Below are positions 22,653 to 35,109 of a DNA stretch of 64,000 nt, one piece after another. The notes under the pieces are model-generated. The model made no database searches and was not told the DNA's origin. It saw only the letters and a program-made list of their open reading frames with translations. A program made the position numbers and the translations under genes. This DNA comes from Valencia hispanica. Its lineage: Eukaryota > Chordata > Actinopteri > Cyprinodontiformes > Valenciidae. The number at the start of each line of letters is the position of its first letter. Position 1 is the stretch's first letter. The stretch is taken from contig OY747716.1 in assembly GCA_963556495.2 (NCBI GenBank), positions 46,874,318 through 46,938,317 on the forward strand, given 5' to 3'.

Positions 22653-23440
22653 TAGACAGTATGGCTGCAGCTACGTGATTCAGCCATGCAGGGTGAAATA
22701 TACAAACTACAGCGAATATTTTGCGCTTTAGTTGTGAAAGGAGCGTCTTTGCTGTCGTGTTTTATGTTAGCAGCATCGTCCACCTCCCCCTGCCCCCCCC
22801 CTGCCGTCTGGGGCGTCCTCCATGAGCTGCAGCGCAGGCCACCTGCTGTTTACCAGACGTCAGCTCAGGTGTAGCTCTACGGACAAAACGCATTACTGTC
22901 CAAACAAATCTGTGGCGGAGCGAAGCGCGCTCATAGCTGCCAGATTTGTTTCTGTGTCTGACAGGAGCCAAATATCCTGTTGGTCACACTGCCACAAAAA
23001 ACTATGAAAAGACTGAGAAAAGGTCAGAGTTCGTCTATTAAACTGACTGGACTATACACTTTGTTTGAAGTGTCTTTGTGAGAATGCTGCTTTTTTATTT
23101 CTATTATTACTTTGAAAAGAAAATAATACTTATTTTCACAGAGCAAAATTTCAGATGTTTTCGTGTCATTTTTGTCCTGAATGACCTGAAAAGTGAGCTT
23201 TTATTGTTGTATGGTATTTTTCTAATACAGAAGTTTAGTAATTATTCCTATTATTTATTTCCAGAGATTCATAAAGCCATTTCTGTAATGGTTGACTTGT
23301 AAAAGCTGATCTGAAGTTTATTTAATTATTCTTTCTATATGTTCAAATCAAAAGTCTTCGTTAAGTAAAGAGAAAATGAATGAAGTGTTTCAGGATTGGA
23401 CCAAGTTTCCTCTTTTATGGAAATCAAAATATGGTCACCC

Positions 23441-23491
23441 TATATTATATTATATTATATTATATTATATTATATTATATTATATTATATT
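23441..23491. repeat. (TATAT)n pentanucleotide microsatellite
   Basis: About ten copies of a TATTA-type pentamer inside family D copy 1. The homologous site in copy 2 (about 30960) has only a short ATATTATATTT. Confidence 0.9.
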
Positions 23492-23691
23492 GCCAACACA
23501 CATTTCCTTTAACTTTGATGGAAAAATATGACCTGATATGATTATGAAACATATTTTGGACTTATGTTGGGTTTTGTTTGTGGTTTCAAATAAATAAAAA
23601 GACAGGACATACATTTGTTTGGATACTTTAATTAATGGATTTAAGAGTAGAAAGTGGCCGTGGAAGGAATGACAAAAAAACAAAAAAACAA

Positions 23692-24236
23692 TCCCTGAGT
23701 GGATCTGGCCCAATGGCGGATCGTCAGCAGAATCGTCCCGTCCTTACGCTTGAGCGGCGGAGTTACACAACCCACCCACGGCGTGTGCTTCTGTTTGTCG
23801 ATGGGGCTCGGCGGTCGAAGCGACGGAGACGGACGTCACTTTGAACAGGCGGCGCAGCGACGGACTGACAGCGTCTCCATTCTGAAAACACACACCGACG
23901 CATCAGTCAGCCAGCTGTCACCGGCTCGCCTTCGGATCCGGAAACCACGCCGCTCCTTTTCTGTCGGGTAATTACGGCACATTTAGGCAAGCCGTCAATC
24001 AACGCGGCAGCCCCCCTTCAGATGACCAAGACGTTGTTTTTTTACTTTATTTTGTCCGAGGTCTTCCATTTTTTATCTGATTTATTAGTTTGTTTTCTCC
24101 GAATATTTCCACCTTTACTCCATTACTCCTAAACCAGTGCAACCACTTAATCTCAACATTGGGACCAGAACAGTTTCATGCATCAATCACACGATTCAGT
24201 CAAACTAAAGAAAATCATTTTAATGATCTAAATATA
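23692..24236. other. Non-genic stretch with CpG-rich patch
   Basis: 23700-23960 is unusually CpG-rich for this intron and has two overlapping open frames of 69-90 codons with no recognisable motif and an uncertain splice context. I cannot say whether it is an exon, an insulator-like patch or a decayed repeat. Confidence 0.35.
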
Positions 24237-25546
24237 CAGTTGAAATTAGAAGTTCACATACAGCCAACAAAAAGACATCCACCCTGTTTCTCTCATTGTC
24301 TGGAGTTAAATCCGAGCTTTAAAGTTCTCTTGTTTCACATCAGAATTACCTAAATTATTTTTATTTGCTAAAAGCCACAATAATGAGAGACAGAATATGT
24401 CAGAGATTTGTTTATTCATGTCTTCATGGTCAGAAGTTTCCATACATTTCCTCAGTATTTGGCAGCTCAAACGTTCTGGGTTTCCTTCCACAAGCTTCTA
24501 ACAGTAGTTTGCTGGAGTTCTGGCCCATTCCTCCCGACAGAACCGGTGGAACTGGGTCAGGTTTGTATCCCAGAGATCAGGTCTTTGTGACGGCCACGCC
24601 AGAACATGGACTTTGTTCTCCTTCAGGCGCTCTGGAACCACTCTGGCTGGATGCTGAGGGTCATCGTCCGTCTGTCTGACCCGTTTGGACCCGAGCTTTA
24701 ACCTCCTGGCTGATGTGTTTTAGATGTTGCTTCAATATTTCCACATAATCTTCTTTCCACTTCCTCCTGCAGCAAATCAGCCCCACAGCATGATGCTGCC
24801 TCCCCCATACTTTACAGTTGGGATGGTGTTCCCGGGCTTACAAGCCTCTCCCTTTTTCCTCCAAATGTGACGATGGTTCATCAGTTTCCTCAGACCACAA
24901 GACGCGTCTCCAGACATTAAGGTCTTTGTCTTCGTGTGGATTTACAAACTGCAACCTGGAGTTTCTTTTTGAGTGATGGCTTCCTCCTCGCTGAGCGGCC
25001 TTTCAGCCCATGTCGGTACAGGACGCGATTCACGGTGGATAATGACGCTGTCTCACCATCTTCAGCAGCATCTTCATAAGGTCTTTGGCTTTTGTTCTAA
25101 GGGGTCGACTGGAACATTTCGGACCAGAACCCGCCTCCTTCCTGAGCGGTAGGATGGTCGGACGTTTCCATCATGTCTATACTTTCATATAATTGTTTAA
25201 ACAGATGAATGCGGCGCCTTCCATCATATGGAAATTGTTCCTCAGGAAGAACCAGACGTGGTGCAGATCCACGATTATCTTGGCTGATTTCTGTTGACTT
25301 TCCCATCGCGTCGGACCAGAAAGCGGCGTGTTTTAGGCGTGGCCTTAAAAAAAAACATCCACAGGTGAGCCTCCAATCTATCAGAAGTTTCCAAAGCCGT
25401 GACATCATCATCTGGACTTTCCCCTCATTGTTTAAAGAGATGGTAATCATTCTGGATGGAAACCTCTGGAGTCGAAGACGTTAATAAATAAATCTCTGAC
25501 AGTGAGGAAAAAAAGGAGTACGTAAACTTCTGGTTTAAACCATCTA
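24237..25546 (-). mobile_element. Old Tc1-like transposon of the Sleeping Beauty-type group
   Basis: The left end CAGTTGAAATTAGAAGTTCA and the right end, read in reverse as CCAGAAGTTTACGTACTCC, resemble the CAGTTGAAG...GAAGTTTACATAC inverted repeats of salmonid/zebrafish Tc1 elements. A second GTCAGAAGTTTCCATACATT at about 24430 looks like an inner direct repeat. TA is present at 24235-24236. Internal phrases such as CCCCACAGCATGATGCTGCC fit a reversed transposase gene. It is more decayed than the copies at 21137 and 37389. Confidence 0.75.
24520..25310 (-). pseudogene. Decayed Tc1 transposase
   Basis: The minus-strand start reads MGKSTEISQD (near 25306), close to the normal start of Sleeping Beauty-type transposases. 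The frame is lost within about 15 residues. Further pieces occur in other frames down to about 24530, including a reversed GTTCTGGCCCATTCCTCC segment. Many stops and shifts are present. It is a non-functional remnant. Confidence 0.7.
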
Positions 25547-26459
25547 TAAAAGAATCGTAACAATCATTAGTTTTAGCAGAAAACCTCCAAACACACAACC
25601 CACCCCCCAGCAGCCCTGTTGACCCGACACACAGGGAATAATCACGGATTATAAAACACGGCATAAATTATCGGGGATCCACAGAGACAGAGCTGACCTG
25701 AAACGCGGCGCTGCTGCAGGCCACAGATGACCGTCGCTGCCGTGGCACGCAGAAATCAGAGCAGAAGACGGCCCGATCTGCAGCGCTGCGAAACCTCAAC
25801 AACAGACTGATCCTAAACATTCAGCTGGAAAACTAATGTGACATATTTAGCAGAGGAGATAACAGGCTGAGGGTTTCACGCTTTTACTGATTAAATATTA
25901 GGAGAATCTCTTTCTGGTTTTCTCCTGGAGAGCTGCAAAAATAAAAAATAAAAAACTTCCAGGTCTTTAAACCGCACCTTCATCGCATAAAACTGAAACG
26001 GTTACTTCAGAGCTGGGGGGGTTTAAAAACGAACTGCGAACAAGTCCACCACAGAGGTGCTCGTCTTTCAATGCCTGGAGGTCACAGGAACGCGGTCGAG
26101 ATGGCGTGATTCAGTGGGAGAGAAGCTTATCTGCTGATTGCTGATTTTATCTAATAAACAGGTGGAGCGCCGATTATCTGCGAGGCCGGAGTTAAACGCT
26201 GCAGCTCAACCCAACAAATCTGACAGACAGCTGCATCCGGAGCTTCATTACTGCCCTGTTCTGGATCTTCTACAAGCTGAAGTTCTGCAGAAACCTAGGG
26301 CTGGGCGATGTGGTCTCAGATCTATATCTCCATATAATCTAAAGATATTTATTCTGATATAGTCCTTTCTTCTGTTAAGATATGTCAAATGATATATTTA
26401 TGAACATTCTCAAATTCCAGACACATTGCAACCGAACGACGACTTCAAAAAAGTATAGA
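25547..26459. other. Non-genic stretch
   Basis: No gene is recognised. A short AGGGCTGGGCGATGTGG patch at 26296-26450 with TATATCTCC text resembles the end of a family B-like repeat. Confidence 0.4.
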
Positions 26460-26919
26460 ATGCCATTTAAAGAACATTTATACCATAGTCTGGGTGAATA
26501 CTGGATTCTGATTGGCTGGAGGGTGTAGGTTAAAAAGGGATAATGTACACCTAGGAAAGGCGTCCCGTCAAATTGCCTGATGACAGTTTTAAATCACTGC
26601 GCTGGCTCAAACGCTAGATGGTAACCATGGCAACGGAGACTCAACGTTATTTCTCAGTTGACTCATCGCGACAGCAAGACAGACAAAACATGAGTGCCTT
26701 CTGAAAGCCTTCTGAAATGATACTTTATATCACGTAACGTAAGGTAAAGCCACAATCTCACTTCCCATCGCTGATCAACTGCTGCGGTCGGGTCGCTGTG
26801 GCCACGTTGCTTGGCAACGCCTGTATACTGGAGATATTAAATAGTGCAGTCGACTTATAAAAATAAAAACCCTCACGATTTTAACTCTAAAACACATTAA
26901 AGTATTATAAGTTGATTAA

Positions 26920-27483
26920 AGGGGGGGTATTATGCTTCTTCCAGGCACATATTACCCTTCTATAGCACACTCCAATAAAATTGTCACCTTAGGTCTTTTA
27001 AAAGTCCGTCATATATCCAAATCCACCTTAAAGAAATTTACTTCCGTATTGGACGCCTTGATTTTCGCCTGTGCCTCTCTAAGACCCTCCCACTTTTTCT
27101 GACACGCCCCCTTCAGTTCGTCACATACCGTGCATCATCGCAGCACGGAGTCTTAAAAAAATCCCACAAAAGACACGCAGCTGCAGCTGGTGTGTTATAA
27201 TTACTGCACCTGGGACTCAGCCGGAGTTGTGTGAGGTGGGGGAGCTCTGCAGGGGCGAGGCTCTCGGCTGAGTACGTAAGGTCGGAGGAGGAGATGGGTG
27301 GAAAAGGCGGGGATAGGTGGGAGCAGGCGTTTCAGCAACCCTGAGAACTACCAGCAGAGACTCAGAGATTACTCTAACATGAGTGAATGGATCAGAGCAA
27401 CACTTCAGGCATGTTTTTAATGAGGGAAAGACTATGGGTTCTCAGGAAGCTTCAGAAAGTCAATTTTGCATAATACCCCCCCT
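26920..27483. mobile_element. piggyBac-type MITE, 564 bp
   Basis: Starts AGGGGGGGTATTATGC and ends GCATAATACCCCCCCT, a perfect 16-bp inverted repeat. It is flanked on both sides by TTAA (26916-26919 and 27484-27487), the target duplication of piggyBac elements. The interior has no transposase reading frame, so it is non-autonomous. Confidence 0.85.
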
Positions 27484-27520
27484 TTAAATACTTCTTTCTT
27501 TCGTAAGTGACCATGGTATA

Positions 27521-27668
27521 AGCGGGATAATGCCCTTCGAGGTGTCCATTATCAGAAATTAATGGACTTCGCTGAAGCAAACGTCCTCCGCTTCGCGCCG
27601 GACGGTTTACGCCTCCGCGTCGTCCATTAATTTCTGATAATGGACACCTCGTCGGGCATAATCCCTTA
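27521..27668. repeat. Long inverted repeat with arms of about 45 bp
   Basis: The left arm GGGATAATGCCC, GAGGTGTCCATTATCAGAAA, TTAATGGAC is mirrored by GTCCATTAATTTCTGATAAT, GGACACCTCG, GGGCATAATCCC, with a CpG-rich loop of about 50 bp. It could extrude as a cruciform. Confidence 0.85.
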
Positions 27669-27689
27669 CTTATTGTGCAAAATGCATTA

Positions 27690-28090
27690 AAAAAAACATA
27701 TTTTAGTCTTTTTCCAAAAAACGCAACACAACAAAAAGATGATCAATAAAATAAAAGCTAAATGTGTTAAGTGCAAAATGCAAACACAAGCATTTCATTC
27801 TGCTTTCCTGATGACTTATTACTAAATTTATTATCGCACAAAAATAAAGCTGCACATATTTGAATTTGAACGTTTCTTTTTTCCGTTAAATGGAAAATAA
27901 CACATTTTAAACTTGCAATAAATATCTCGTGTGAATACGAACACGGAACATCAGTACTTATCCTTCTTGCCTAGCTTGTAAAGTACATAGGAAGGGCTTG
28001 ATGACATCATCAAAATGCGCAATTACGGGTAGGCAGGTATAGTCAAAATCTCATACCGTTGGTTAAATTTATAACATTTCTACCTCACAC
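27690..28090. repeat. Dispersed repeat family B, copy 2 (reverse orientation)
   Basis: Reads as the reverse complement of the copies at 1940 and 56696: AAAATAAAGCTGCACATATTTGAA, GAACATCAGTACTTATCCTTC and TTGATGACATCATCAAAATGCGC. Confidence 0.6.
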
Positions 28091-28424
28091 CGTTTAAACA
28101 CTGGACACTTGGGTACAGGAGGAGGATTAGTAAGCATACCAGTAAAAGTCAAATTGATCGATAATTATCGATAACTATAGAAACAAATGTAGAAACTATA
28201 TGTTAAGGGCAGCTCTGGCCACTTTCTGCTATTCTTGAATCAGCTAATTCACAAAAACGGAATTCAATTCAACCCTTAATTCAAACTTTTTTTTACCGTA
28301 GCTGAAAGTTTGAAAGACTAATGTTACCAACCATTATGTTATTGATAAAAAAACTGTTTTTTTTCCTTTAGCTTCAATACATTAATGAATTATTTAATGT
28401 TGTCGCAACTCATGTCTTCCAAGT

Positions 28425-28530
28425 ATCTTCAAAGAGTCATCGTGGGCAGGAAGGATCTCCAGTGGCAGTCGTTTTTGCAACAAAAAACGCCTCTGACTGA
28501 AGACTGTTGCTCTATGACGGTCTCATGACC
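28425..28530 (-). repeat. Retrotransposon 3' fragment
   Basis: GGGCAGGAAGGATCTCCAGT followed by GCCTCTGACTGAAGACTGTT is the reverse complement of the LINE 3' region seen at 9440-10222. A close relative lies at 58340-58530. Confidence 0.65.
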
Positions 28531-30034
28531 ATCATGACACGCTAACAGCTCAATACCCAGGCAGTGGAGACGATATTCCACGGTGACATGTCCTGGATGA
28601 AACCATCCATTGTTTCGCTAGCTCTGCTAATCCACCTCATTTGCTTTCGCCGCCATCTTTAAAATCTCCGTCCGGCCGTGCGTACGGTTAAAAAGACATT
28701 TGGTCAGGAGATTGCTTTTTTTTCAACGCCTCTCGGATCTTGGGATGTAGTTCAGGTATAATCAGAGCTTTTTGAGATGCTAATCAGCTGCTCCTAGTCG
28801 TAAAAGAAATAACACATTGCTGCCATGGTTACGCATCATAACAACTGTCCGAAGTTAAAAATAAAACAAAATAAAAAGTCAGAGTAACAATCCTTCCTGC
28901 TGCACGACATCCAGAACCAGATGAGGGGAAAAAATCATTCGAACTGCGACACCTCGACGGGAACAATGATGAACTAAATCAAGTCTAGAAAAAGAACCAA
29001 TCAGAGCTAACAGAGCTGCTCCAACATGCTGCCAGCAGGACCTCTAGTATAGCTGGAGGCTGAGAGTAATTTAGTACCTTTTCCAGACGTAGCCGGGGTG
29101 TCTCACAAAGCAAAAGTCAGCGATCTGGCCCGTCATCCACACGAAAACACAGATTTACTGAACAGAAAATTAATCTTTTTAAGAACTCCGGCCGAAGAAA
29201 AGATCTGCGTTTTATCCGCTTTAAGCGTTTGCATGTGGACAGAAATAACCGGGAGTTTTCGGGTCCGCAGCGTCACTCTCCGAGACAAAAATGCTCCGAC
29301 ATTACATGTGCGACGTGTGTTTCCACTCAGAAACAGCATTTATGCCCTCAGAGATGTGTTGGCATCATCGATTGTCCAAGTGCTTTTTGTTAGCTTGTTT
29401 TTAGAAGCTCAATTACTGCTCTATGTAGAAGTTAGAACGTAGAAAGTTAGTCTGGGTGGATAGGATCTGGGGAACTACTGCCCCCTACAGGTTTGGCATG
29501 TCTATGAATGTGCTTATTAGATGTGGACTGAGTTGTTTTTTTCTTTAAACGAGGTGGTGAGAATATTCGTTTTTTTAAACCTGGCTACTTCTGTACATGG
29601 TCTCTTAAATAAGTCAAGTTTTATCACTTGTGCTTGACAAAAGTTGGTAAAAAGGCACAAAGAAAATCTAAAAGAATATCTCCTTGGTGTATTTTCCTCC
29701 AGCGGCTCAGCTACTAGCTTCTAAATTAGGTAAGAACCAGCGAGGCAGCTGGGAATCGTTCAGCTGTGCAGGAAGCAGATGAATGGCATCTGAAATATTA
29801 CAATCCAAGCATTCCTCTGTGGTTCTGATATTATCCACTCTGAATCTGAGACTAACACAGTCTGACAAAAGGACCGCTGCCTTCCTGATGATCCTGATGA
29901 TTTTAACCGGCTCAGAACGGCAGCGATTAATGATCAGGCCAGACCTCCCAGCTAGGACAACCCTGATTGGTGCGTTCCTCTATCTAGTAGGTGTCTTTGC
30001 ATGACTTCAACTCTGTTATTAAATCATCATCATT
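28531..30034. other. Non-genic stretch
   Basis: No gene is recognised. The frame open at 29098-29442 reads through text resembling a decayed DNA-transposon repeat (TCATCCACACGAAAACACAG), not a host exon. Confidence 0.4.
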
Positions 30035-31218
30035 AGGGGTGTTCACCATAAATCCATTAATTGCGATGTGAAACGGGATAGGGGATTCAAAAGTGTTCAA
30101 AAACTGATTATTTTTCAAAAATAATTAAATGAGCAAAACATAAAAGTCCGCACGGACATTTTTAGGGGACGGACCGGCGGAAACATCATGGCTGCGGCGA
30201 TGCGGCGTGAAATTTTCAAACTACATCAAATATTTTGCGCTTCAGTTGTGAAAGAAGCGTCTCTGTTGTTGTGTATCATGTCAGCAGCAACATGTTCCAG
30301 TTTATCGGTGCTACCCGGGGCGTCCAACCCGAGCTGCAGCTCATGTTTACCAGACGTCAGTCCAAGTGGAGCTTTAAGTCTGAAACAGGAAGGAAATGTC
30401 CTTCGTTCCATCCTGGTGGCGACTAATATGTGGCGGAGAGCAGCGTACTCATAGCTGGTAGATTAGTTTCTGTGTTCTGACAGGTGGCAAACATCCCATT
30501 GGTCAATCTGACGCAAAAACTATGAAAACGCTGCAAAGTTACAGTTCTGGATTAAACTGACAGCAATAAAACAAAACAAAGACTGGAGTATAAACTTTAA
30601 GTGTCTTTGGGAGAATGCAGCTTTTTATTTCCTTTTACTTTAAATAGAAAAATAATACTTATTTTCATATTTTTGTGTAATTTTTGTCCCGTTTGACTTA
30701 AAAAAGGGAGCTATTATTGTTACAGGTTTTTTCTTTAATATAGATTTATTATTTCTAATTAGATTTTAAAGTCATTTCTGTAATGGTTGACTTGTAGAAG
30801 CTGATCTGAAGTTTATTTAATTTTTCTTTTTAACCACATAGAGCAGCAATACTTTAAATATGTTAAAATCAAAAGTTTTCTTTAAATAAACAAAAAATGA
30901 TTGATGTGTTTAAGGATTGGACCAAGTTTCTTTTTTTATGGAAATCAAAATAGGGTCACTATATTATATTTAAATTGCCAACACACATTTCCTTTAGCTT
31001 TCATAAAAAATATGACCATGATATGATTATAAACAAATTTTATGACATTTATTGGTTTATTTGTGGTTTGACATGAAAAAAAGATAATTCAATTAATGGA
31101 AACTGGATGGATTTAAGAGCAGAAAGTAGCCATGGAAGGAATGAAGAAAAAACCCTAAATGGGGGAAAAATATGCAACAAAAATAATCATTTTATAATCG
31201 AATCGTAATCGTGAGGAA
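30035..31218 (+). repeat. Dispersed repeat family D, copy 2 (uninterrupted)
   Basis: Starts AGGGGTGTTCACCATAAATC and ends in AATCGAATCGTAATCGTGAG. Blocks align with 21001-21136 and 22655-23690, showing where the Tc1 element entered copy 1. No coding capacity is seen. Confidence 0.7.
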
Positions 31219-31489
31219 CCCAAGATGGAACCGCCCTTATCATCATCCTGCAGATCTGCCCGGTTCAGATTTTTGGGGAGTATTTTTATGGAGATGATTG
31301 GATACGAGCCCATCAACCTGTTTGCAACCAAGCTGAGGGACTTCAGAGATGGTGACCAGAACCTGCTGGAGGTGTACCGACCTGTGATCGGAAGGTCGGA
31401 AGCTCAGAGATGGGAGCAACAGTTGTTACGGAGTACAGAGGAAGCAAAGGGGGTTAGGTGTTATTCAAAAGAAAGCGCTACGTCAGATA

Positions 31490-32005
31490 AGACGTGGAGG
31501 CTGAACAGTGAAGCCGTCTACAAGAAGGGACAGAGCAGACTGGACTTCCTGAGGAAGCTTAGGTCCTTCAAGGTTTGCAGCAAGATGCTGCAGATCTTCT
31601 ACAAGTCTGTTGTGGAGAGTGTAATCTCTTCAGCCGTCATCTGTTGGGGTAGCAGCATCAGAGCCAGGGATTAAATAGGTTAAACAACCTGATAAAGAAG
31701 GTTCTGGTTCTGTTCTGGGGACGACTGTGGAAAATCTGGAGATGATGATGCAAAGAAGGATTCTTCATAAAATCAAAAAATTATGGACAACCCTGAGCAT
31801 CCTCTTCATGAGACAGTCATACAACAACAGAGCATCTTCAGTCGGAGGCTTCTTCAGTTTCGCTGCAATACAGACCGCTACAGGAAATCCTTCCTGCCCA
31901 CAGCCATCATCATCTACAACAACTCCTTAAATAATTAATTATATGAGCTACAACAACACTTAATTTCCCTCTGGGATCAATAAAGTATTTTTGAATTGAA
32001 TTGAG
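31490..32005 (+). pseudogene. Non-LTR retrotransposon fragment, second L2-like copy
   Basis: From 31495 the text follows the LINE at about 9716-10217 closely: RLNSEAVYKKGQSRLDFLRK, then KMLQIFYKSVVESVISSAVI, and a tail ending TCAATAAAGTATTTTTGAATTG. A stop after RARD breaks the frame. The part before 31490 (31225-31490) is open in the same frame but does not match the first copy, so the fragment is 5'-truncated or chimeric. Confidence 0.75.
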
Positions 32006-32379
32006 ATAACAGGAAGGCTAACACTTGTATGGTGGAAGTTGCTCGCTTCTTTATTTTCAGCTTTCAGCCTCCGTCATAAAATATGTTGGTTTTGGAAATG
32101 TTGAAAAGCTCAGCGTTAACTTAACATGCTAATCATGCTAATCACTAACAAGATCCTTAAGACTGTTTTTTAGTTTCAAGCTATCTGCTTTAAAACAAGC
32201 TAGATTTGTAATGATTGGCCTTTTAGACAGCTCCGAGTTAAGGGTAAGCGTTAGCATTGAATATTAAACAGCTTTATCGATCACGGTTAACCTACATTTT
32301 TCTCACCAGCCTCCTTATTTACCATCATCACAATGTCCCGATCAGACCTTAGGAAGCTGATGGCCAAAATCTATATCAG

Positions 32380-32962
32380 ATGTCAAGCTGAATGTAAACA
32401 TCACTGATACTAGAGAAAAACCAGCTGACGTCCACCATGGCTACCAGTAGCATCCAATCAGACCAAACTCCTTATTTTGGATAAAACACAAGTCGGAGGA
32501 ATCCCCGTTGATGAGAAGGGACTTTCCCAACAGCTGCCCATGCTGCATTCAAGTACAGCTGGGAAACAAGGTTGTCGAAATAGCAAAACAATTTCAAATT
32601 GATATAAGCATGTTTTATTCTCAAATATGGGCAAAGTATTATTTAAACATTTCGAAACATTAACACCAATTGTTAATATTGTTTTCTACTCTGGCTATGT
32701 CTGATTGTACTATTTTATTTATCAAAAAAAAAAAATCCAATCAAATATCCAGTCAGTTCTATGCTTCCAACTTTTTTAAGTTATAGGACATAATAAAATC
32801 AAATTAATTTCATGAATTGAAAGGCAGAAATTCAGGGGAAAACGTTCTTTGTTTAAAGCTGATCAAAGTTTTAAAAAAATGAAGAAAGTCAAATGCACAT
32901 TTGTATTTATTTTACTTGATAAAAGTGAACCGGGATTGTTGTGTACCGTTACACCCCTAATA
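32380..32962 (+). repeat. Dispersed repeat family C, copy 2
   Basis: Matches 390-1060 in the same orientation and 48092-48570 in reverse, and ends GTGTACCGTTACACCCCTAA. The site of the 606-765 insertion is empty here (GCAAAGTATTATTTAAACAT is continuous near 32631). Confidence 0.65.
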
Positions 32963-33293
32963 TCTATTATACTGTATATATTTCCCAACCATTTCAACAC
33001 CACAAAAAAAGAAAACGAGCACACCACCAACATTGCTTCTCCGCTTCAGTTAAACATCCCACAATCCTTTGCTGCATCATCATCAGTGTCACATGACCAA
33101 ACCCCTCCCCTTCCTGAAACACAAGCAACAACAAGATCATGGAAATAACCGTTGGTTGTTAATATCGGACAGGTTTTTAGTTGAATGATTGATACCGACG
33201 TTGATAGATCGTACATCTCTACTGTTTAGCATTCATCAAAACAATTAGATGTGCTAATAGCTAATGTAAGATAGCTAAAAACATTCAAATCTA

Positions 33294-33646
33294 GGGATGA
33301 AAGAAAAATATCGATGCACATATATCGCAATTATTTATTTCCCGATATTGTATCGATATTCCCACCCAAAAATAGATTTTTTTAATGTTTTATTTAGTAT
33401 TTGAATGGAACCATTAATGATGACAGTAATTTTTGTAGTAAAATTAAAAGTATAACTGGTAGTTTTGTGGCCATTTTTACCTTCTTTGTTCCAGTGGATC
33501 AACTAGATCTAGTAATTAAACTGGATGTGTTAAAGTATGAAACAGGTTGGAGTGTTTAGAAAGCTGGGACTGTTTTTATACAGTTAAATTAAGTTTTTTT
33601 TTAAATCACAATATATCATCTTACTCAATACAGATCCCTATCAAAA
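33294..33646 (-). repeat. Dispersed repeat family A, copy 3
   Basis: Begins AGGGATGAAAGAAAAATATC and ends at a CACAATATATCATCTTACTC/AGATCCCT stretch. It contains the family block ending CAACTAGATCTAGTAATTAA in reverse orientation relative to 5395. Confidence 0.65.
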
Positions 33647-33845
33647 TCCCTTTGTCTCATCAAAATAGGCTAAAAAGAAATATTTCAAATGCTGTTAATT
33701 ATATTTCTTATAAATAAATCAGCAATAATTGTCGGCCAGTCACAAATCTCTGATCGGTTCATCTCTACTTCTTTTTACCCTATAAAAGCTTAAATATGGC
33801 TCCAGTTAGCTTTTTTTTATTTAGCAGTGACCACAGTTTCTATTA

Positions 33846-34218
33846 GGCATGTAAGAAAAATATCGATACGCCGATATATCGCGATATTTTACGTCACGAT
33901 ATTGTGTCGATATTCAAAAGCAATGTATCGTTTTTTTGGTTTTCTTTTAGGATTTGAATGGAACCATTATTGATGACAGTAACTTTTGTTGTAAAATTAA
34001 AAGTGTAACTTGTAGTTTTGTGGCTGTTTTCACCTTCGTTCCAGTGGATCAATAATAAAACTGGATGTGCTAAAGTATGAAACAGGTTGGAGTGTTTAGA
34101 ACGCTTTGACAGTTTCTCTACAGTTAAATTCAGTTTTAAAAATCGCAGTATATAGTCTTACTCATAGCAGCGAGATATATATCGTATGGCCAGATTTTTA
34201 CCAAATACACATCGCTAG
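33846..34218 (-). repeat. Dispersed repeat family A, copy 4
   Basis: Starts AGGCATGTAAGAAAAATATC and ends CCAGATTTTTACCAAATACA. It has the same internal blocks as copy 3, but the AGATCTAGT segment is reduced to a short deletion form (GATCAATAATAAAACTGG). Confidence 0.65.
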
Positions 34219-35109
34219 TGTCTAAAACAGATCTTTTTTTTATTATTTGGTCTGGATATTTAGTCTGAAAAAATATATAAAAAATGAAATTTATCTGCTT
34301 GTGGAACTAAAAGATGTCAGCGCCAGTCCTGGTGATCAGCAGGAAAGTTAATGAACGAATAACACAAACAACGACCCTGTTTACATCAGGAGCAACCAGC
34401 ATGTTGTCCAGACACGTCAAAAAAAGCCCCACTTATTCTTAAAAAGTCACGGCCTTCTGGGTAATCCTCTCTGTAAATGCCTCCCTCCATTAAAACAGCT
34501 TCCTCTGTATCCGGTGAACCGGTTCCTCACCCTCCCTCGGTGATCGGCAGCAGACACCCTGAGAGCCTCTGGGTTCCCTAAAATCACAGCGACGACATCT
34601 GCTCCAGCGCCGGCCTTCGGTTTCATCCCAGCGCCCGGTGAGGCTGATCAGGAGGATCTCGGGGAGATTCTCCAAAGGGTGGTCAGATGGAGTCCTGATT
34701 GTGTGTCAACCTTTTGCATCATAAATAATTCAGCGTTCGACCCAGAATTTACTCTCACCACTTATTGGAAAAACACAATGAATTCACTTTCCTTTCAACA
34801 ACAACAGCTGATTTAGCTGTAATTTGCTGTCAGGGAGCATTTATGTGTGTGTGTGTGTGATGCAAACATTCTCCAAAATAAAAACAAGCATTTTAAGGGG
34901 AATGTGCATTTTGTTCCCTGACACAGTAGGCCTTCCCGAGACCAGTGTGAATAATAAAATATGCTATTCCCATTATATAAGCCAGTTAGGGGGGCTCAGA
35001 TCTGGGTTAGAACACACAATCCAGGGGAGAGGAGGTGTTTCTATCGAGAGAGGGAACATCCTCCTCTTCCTCCGCTCTGCAGGGCCAGAAAAACAGGCAC
35101 AGAGAGAGG
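34219..35109. other. Non-genic stretch
   Basis: No gene is recognised. It contains a short (GT)n run at 34842-34858. Confidence 0.4.

Larger units (their letters stand above)
21001..23690 (+). repeat. Dispersed repeat family D, copy 1, split by a Tc1 element
   Basis: The flanks 21001-21136 and 22655-23690 together match 30035-31218: the GTGTTCAC start, GATTGCAATGTGAAACG, then TTTTGCGCTT(T/C)AGTTGTGAAAG and TTGCCAACACACATTTCCTT. The Tc1 copy at 21137-22652 sits between blocks that are adjacent in copy 2, so it inserted later. A (TATAT)n expansion at 23441-23491 is also specific to this copy. The GGTGTTCAC end and the AATCG-rich end suggest a non-autonomous DNA transposon. Confidence 0.7.
26460..27680. 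repeat. Palindromic (foldback) element hosting a piggyBac-type MITE
   Basis: A TATACCATAGTCT near 26480 is mirrored by TGACCATGGTATAAG near 27508. Next to it lies a near-perfect inverted repeat (27521-27668) whose arms contain AATGGACACCTCG and GTCCATTAATTTCTGATAAT. The piggyBac-type MITE at 26920-27483 interrupts this region. The outer limits are approximate. No coding capacity is seen. Confidence 0.55.
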
